Shown here: positions 62,232 through 64,000 of the stretch, piece after piece
Numbering within the stretch: position 1 is the stretch's first letter
How the letters are laid out: every line of letters starts with the position of its first letter
From: Gammaproteobacteria bacterium
GTDB taxonomy: Bacteria; Pseudomonadota; Gammaproteobacteria; Steroidobacterales; Woeseiaceae
Length of the DNA stretch: 64,000 nucleotides
Direction: 5' to 3'
Assembly: GCA_009937615.1 (NCBI GenBank)
Contig: JAACFB010000006.1
Coordinates: 1-64,000 of the forward strand
Translations under genes and position numbers: made by a program
The notes under the pieces: model-generated
Seen by the model: the letters and a program-made list of their open reading frames with translations, nothing else
The model's database searches: none
Told to the model about the DNA's origin: nothing

Positions 62232-63776
62232 TCAGGGTCGACCGGTACCTTTTGCCGACACTGCGATCGGAAATCGCTTGCGAATTTCCGCGTCTGTCTC
62301 GTCGCTAATGTGCTTCGGAAAATAACTCCTGAGAATTTCGTCGCGCTTTTCGATAGCACGCTCGAGCATCACGGGCTTGCCCCTGTCGGCCCACTCGGTC
62401 GGACTGCTGCGGTCGCCGAACGCCGGGTATATGTACTCACTCTGCATAACTGCGAGCGTTTGGTCGGATCCGAGGTAATGCCCTACGCCGCCAAGGCAAA
62501 CTTGGCTGACATTGTCGAAACTCAGCGTCTGTTCGTTGACCTCGATGCCGCGAGTCAACCGCAGCGCAGCGCCAAGAACGTCGTTATCGAGCAAGAGGCT
62601 CTCCGGGCACGCACCGAGCAGGCTCGCGTACATGCCGGCTGACTCGTAAACGATATTGGCGCCCGAGAGCGCGGGTGGCAGTACCGTGTAGGCGCGCTCG
62701 GCTCCGCCCTGGTAATCGGGAAATTTAGAATCCGACATGCCGCAGGCCGTACCAAAAGGCAGGTCGAAGTGCAGTCCCATTTGCGCGCAGGCGGCCGACA
62801 GCAGGCCCTGTTCCGGCGAGCCACCGCTCATCGCCCCGGTGCGAAGGTCGGACACGAACGGCCAGGCGCCAAGAATGGCGGGCGCGCCGGGTTTGATGGC
62901 GTTGACGTAAACGAGGCCGCCCAGGCACTCGGCCCACGCCTGCGAAACCGCACCGGCCAGGCACGCGGGTGTTGTCGCACCGGCCTGCCCTGCCGACAGC
63001 AGTAACACGGGCATGCCGCCCTCTACAGCAACTCGCAGGCATTCGAGCGCATCCTGCGCAAACTTCATTGGTGGTACGACAAAGCAGTTGGACTGGCTCA
63101 CGAAGGGCCGCGCCCGCCACGCGTCTTCGCCACCCGCAATGACGTGAAGCATGTCGAGCGTCTTTTCGAGATGTGTGTAATGCGTCCAGCTTGCGCCTAC
63201 GTGCTTGCTTGTGCCCGCAACCGAGCAGTAGGTCGTGTTCAGGTCCATCTCGTAGTTGTCGACGACGTCGCGCAGCACGCACATGCGCTGGAACATGTGA
63301 ATGTTCTCGCAGGTATCGACGATCCGCGCCATGTCGTACAGGTCCTGTGCCGTCGATTCCCGGTAGCTGTTGTTCGCGGTATCGGCAATCATGACGGCGG
63401 CACCCGCCGTAGAGAAGTGGACACGGCTGCCGCTCAGGTCGAGATCATATGCCGGGTCCTGGGCGTAGAGTACGAGCTGGTGTTCCGATTGCTGCAGCGC
63501 TTTTTCGACGACGTCCCGCGGCATGCGTAATCGCCCGTCGTCTCCCATAACGGCGCCGACCGCCGTACAGGATTCGATGCAGTGTGGCGTCGCATCGTTG
63601 AAGCCTACTTCTTCGAGTATCCTGAAGATGTTGGCGTCGATTGCCGCAACGTCGTCATCGCTGAGCGGCCTGTACCGCCCGCCAGGCACGCCCGGATGTA
63701 CGGGTTTGACGTCCTCGGCAAGCGGCGCGCTGCGCAGCGCCTTACGCGCTTGTCGACCACCCGATCGTCGAGCCAT
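62232..63776 (-). CDS. MttB-family methyltransferase, non-pyrrolysine (paralog 5)
   Basis: A 514-residue MttB-family protein without an amber codon. The N-terminus is basic (MARRSGGRQARKALR), followed by HPGVPGGRYRPL; the barrel has GGEDAWRARPF, GAWPFVSDLRTGAMSGG and the active-site-region motif DSKFPDYQGGAE. The patterns group it with paralog 1. There is no corrinoid protein or activator next to it, so it must borrow those from elsewhere. It converges with the DMGDH-like pair, 23 bp between stops. A GAGGGG site lies ~10 nt before the ATG. A 19-bp palindrome sits 23 bp upstream of the start. Confidence 0.88.
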   Translation of the reverse strand: MARRSGGRQARKALRSAPLAEDVKPVHPGVPGGRYRPLSDDDVAAIDANIFRILEEVGFNDATPHCIESCTAVGAVMGDDGRLRMPRDVVEKALQQSEHQLVLYAQDPAYDLDLSGSRVHFSTAGAAVMIADTANNSYRESTAQDLYDMARIVDTCENIHMFQRMCVLRDVVDNYEMDLNTTYCSVAGTSKHVGASWTHYTHLEKTLDMLHVIAGGEDAWRARPFVSQSNCFVVPPMKFAQDALECLRVAVEGGMPVLLLSAGQAGATTPACLAGAVSQAWAECLGGLVYVNAIKPGAPAILGAWPFVSDLRTGAMSGGSPEQGLLSAACAQMGLHFDLPFGTACGMSDSKFPDYQGGAERAYTVLPPALSGANIVYESAGMYASLLGACPESLLLDNDVLGAALRLTRGIEVNEQTLSFDNVSQVCLGGVGHYLGSDQTLAVMQSEYIYPAFGDRSSPTEWADRGKPVMLERAIEKRDEILRSYFPKHISDETDAEIRKRFPIAVSAKGTGRP

Positions 63777-63798
63777 GATGCGATCCCCTCGATTGTTT

Positions 63799-63817
63799 CA
63801 GCCGGAATATCCGGCTG
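63799..63817. promoter_or_regulatory. 19-bp palindrome in divergent mttB/aldolase promoter region
   Basis: Perfect 8-bp arms CAGCCGGA and TCCGGCTG around a 3-nt centre. It lies 23 bp upstream of the mttB paralog 5 start and 95 bp upstream of the divergent class II aldolase gene. Most likely an operator for an unknown regulator; a leader hairpin is the alternative. Confidence 0.5.
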
Positions 63818-63912
63818 TTCGCCGATTCTGGCCAGCAGCGCAATTAGCGTCAATCGAAATTTGCGGTACGATGCCCGAATCGCCGCCAAAGCAGCGCGTG
63901 GAGCCATCATTC

Positions 63913-63999
63913 ATGACACTAGCTGACCAGAAAGACCGATCCCGCTACCCGCTCGCCGAGTGGCAAATGCGAGTTGACCTCGCAGCCTGCTACCGGCTC
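63913..63999 (+). CDS. Class II aldolase/adducin family protein, 3'-truncated
   Basis: The window ends 29 codons into this gene. The visible protein, MTLADQKDRSRYPLAEWQ then MRVDLAACYRL, matches the N-terminus of class II aldolase/adducin-fold proteins, where R-x-D-L-A-x-x-Y-R-L is common before the first zinc-site loop. It is divergent from mttB paralog 5. Family members cleave or isomerise sugar phosphates or related acids; a substrate cannot be named from this fragment. Confidence 0.65.
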   Translation, partial: MTLADQKDRSRYPLAEWQMRVDLAACYRL

Positions 64000-64000
64000 G

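Noticed and set aside
16295..63776. Possible pyrrolysine (amber) codons in MttB genes
   Set aside because: All five MttB reading frames run full length without an in-frame TAG; no pyl genes are present in the window.

Overview
This GC-rich window looks like a chromosomal segment of a marine-type gammaproteobacterium, possibly of the Woeseia/Steroidobacter kind. That placement is inferred from the protein families (a DUF5062 protein, a SlyD-like FKBP, an NrtR-type regulator, a GbdR-like regulator beside soxBDAG) and was not tested. I saw no rRNA, tRNA, CRISPR array, insertion sequence or phage gene. Genes are dense and mostly in tight operons.

0-14 kb is housekeeping: a glycerate kinase cut by the left edge, metY, a duplicated alpha/beta-hydrolase, a patatin-like protein, a pyruvate kinase variant, two transporters, an acyltransferase-3 protein and an NAD module (nadC, nadA, nrtR). 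Two tandem 21-bp palindromes lie between nadA and nrtR.

14-24 kb is a corrinoid methyl-transfer module: a UroD-family methyltransferase, a B12-binding corrinoid protein and three different MttB-family methyltransferases that lack pyrrolysine codons, with a putative lipoprotein, an MFS transporter and an FKBP. Its substrate is unknown.

24-48 kb is a large quaternary-amine region. A nearly unbroken minus-strand run from 46.3 to 24.3 kb holds an FAD oxidoreductase, betaine aldehyde dehydrogenase, a BCCT transporter, an MtgB-like methyltransferase, its corrinoid protein, DUF1638, a 'virulence factor' protein, a MTHFR_C protein, MetF, a methyl-THF methyltransferase, a RamA-like activator, an HD/PhnZ-like protein, a dimethylglycine dehydrogenase-like protein, a GFA protein, sarcosine oxidase BDAG and a GbdR-like regulator. 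Choline dehydrogenase is divergent at its head. Read together, choline is oxidised to glycine betaine, one methyl goes through a corrinoid to THF, and the other two are removed by flavoenzymes, leaving glycine. No Rieske betaine monooxygenase (GbcAB) and no betaine-homocysteine methyltransferase is present here, so the corrinoid route probably supplies the first step.

48-57 kb holds a 2OG-Fe(II) oxygenase, an MFS transporter and a carnitine/gamma-butyrobetaine operon that would feed betaine into the same pathway. 57-64 kb has two tandem dimethylglycine-dehydrogenase-like proteins, a fifth MttB paralog and the start of a class II aldolase, with a 19-bp palindrome in the divergent promoter region.

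A cross-cutting pattern is that all five MttB paralogs, the methyl-THF methyltransferase and the activator carry short arginine-rich tails, while the corrinoid protein of the betaine operon has a strongly acidic N-terminal extension. This suggests charge-driven assembly of the methyl-transfer machinery.
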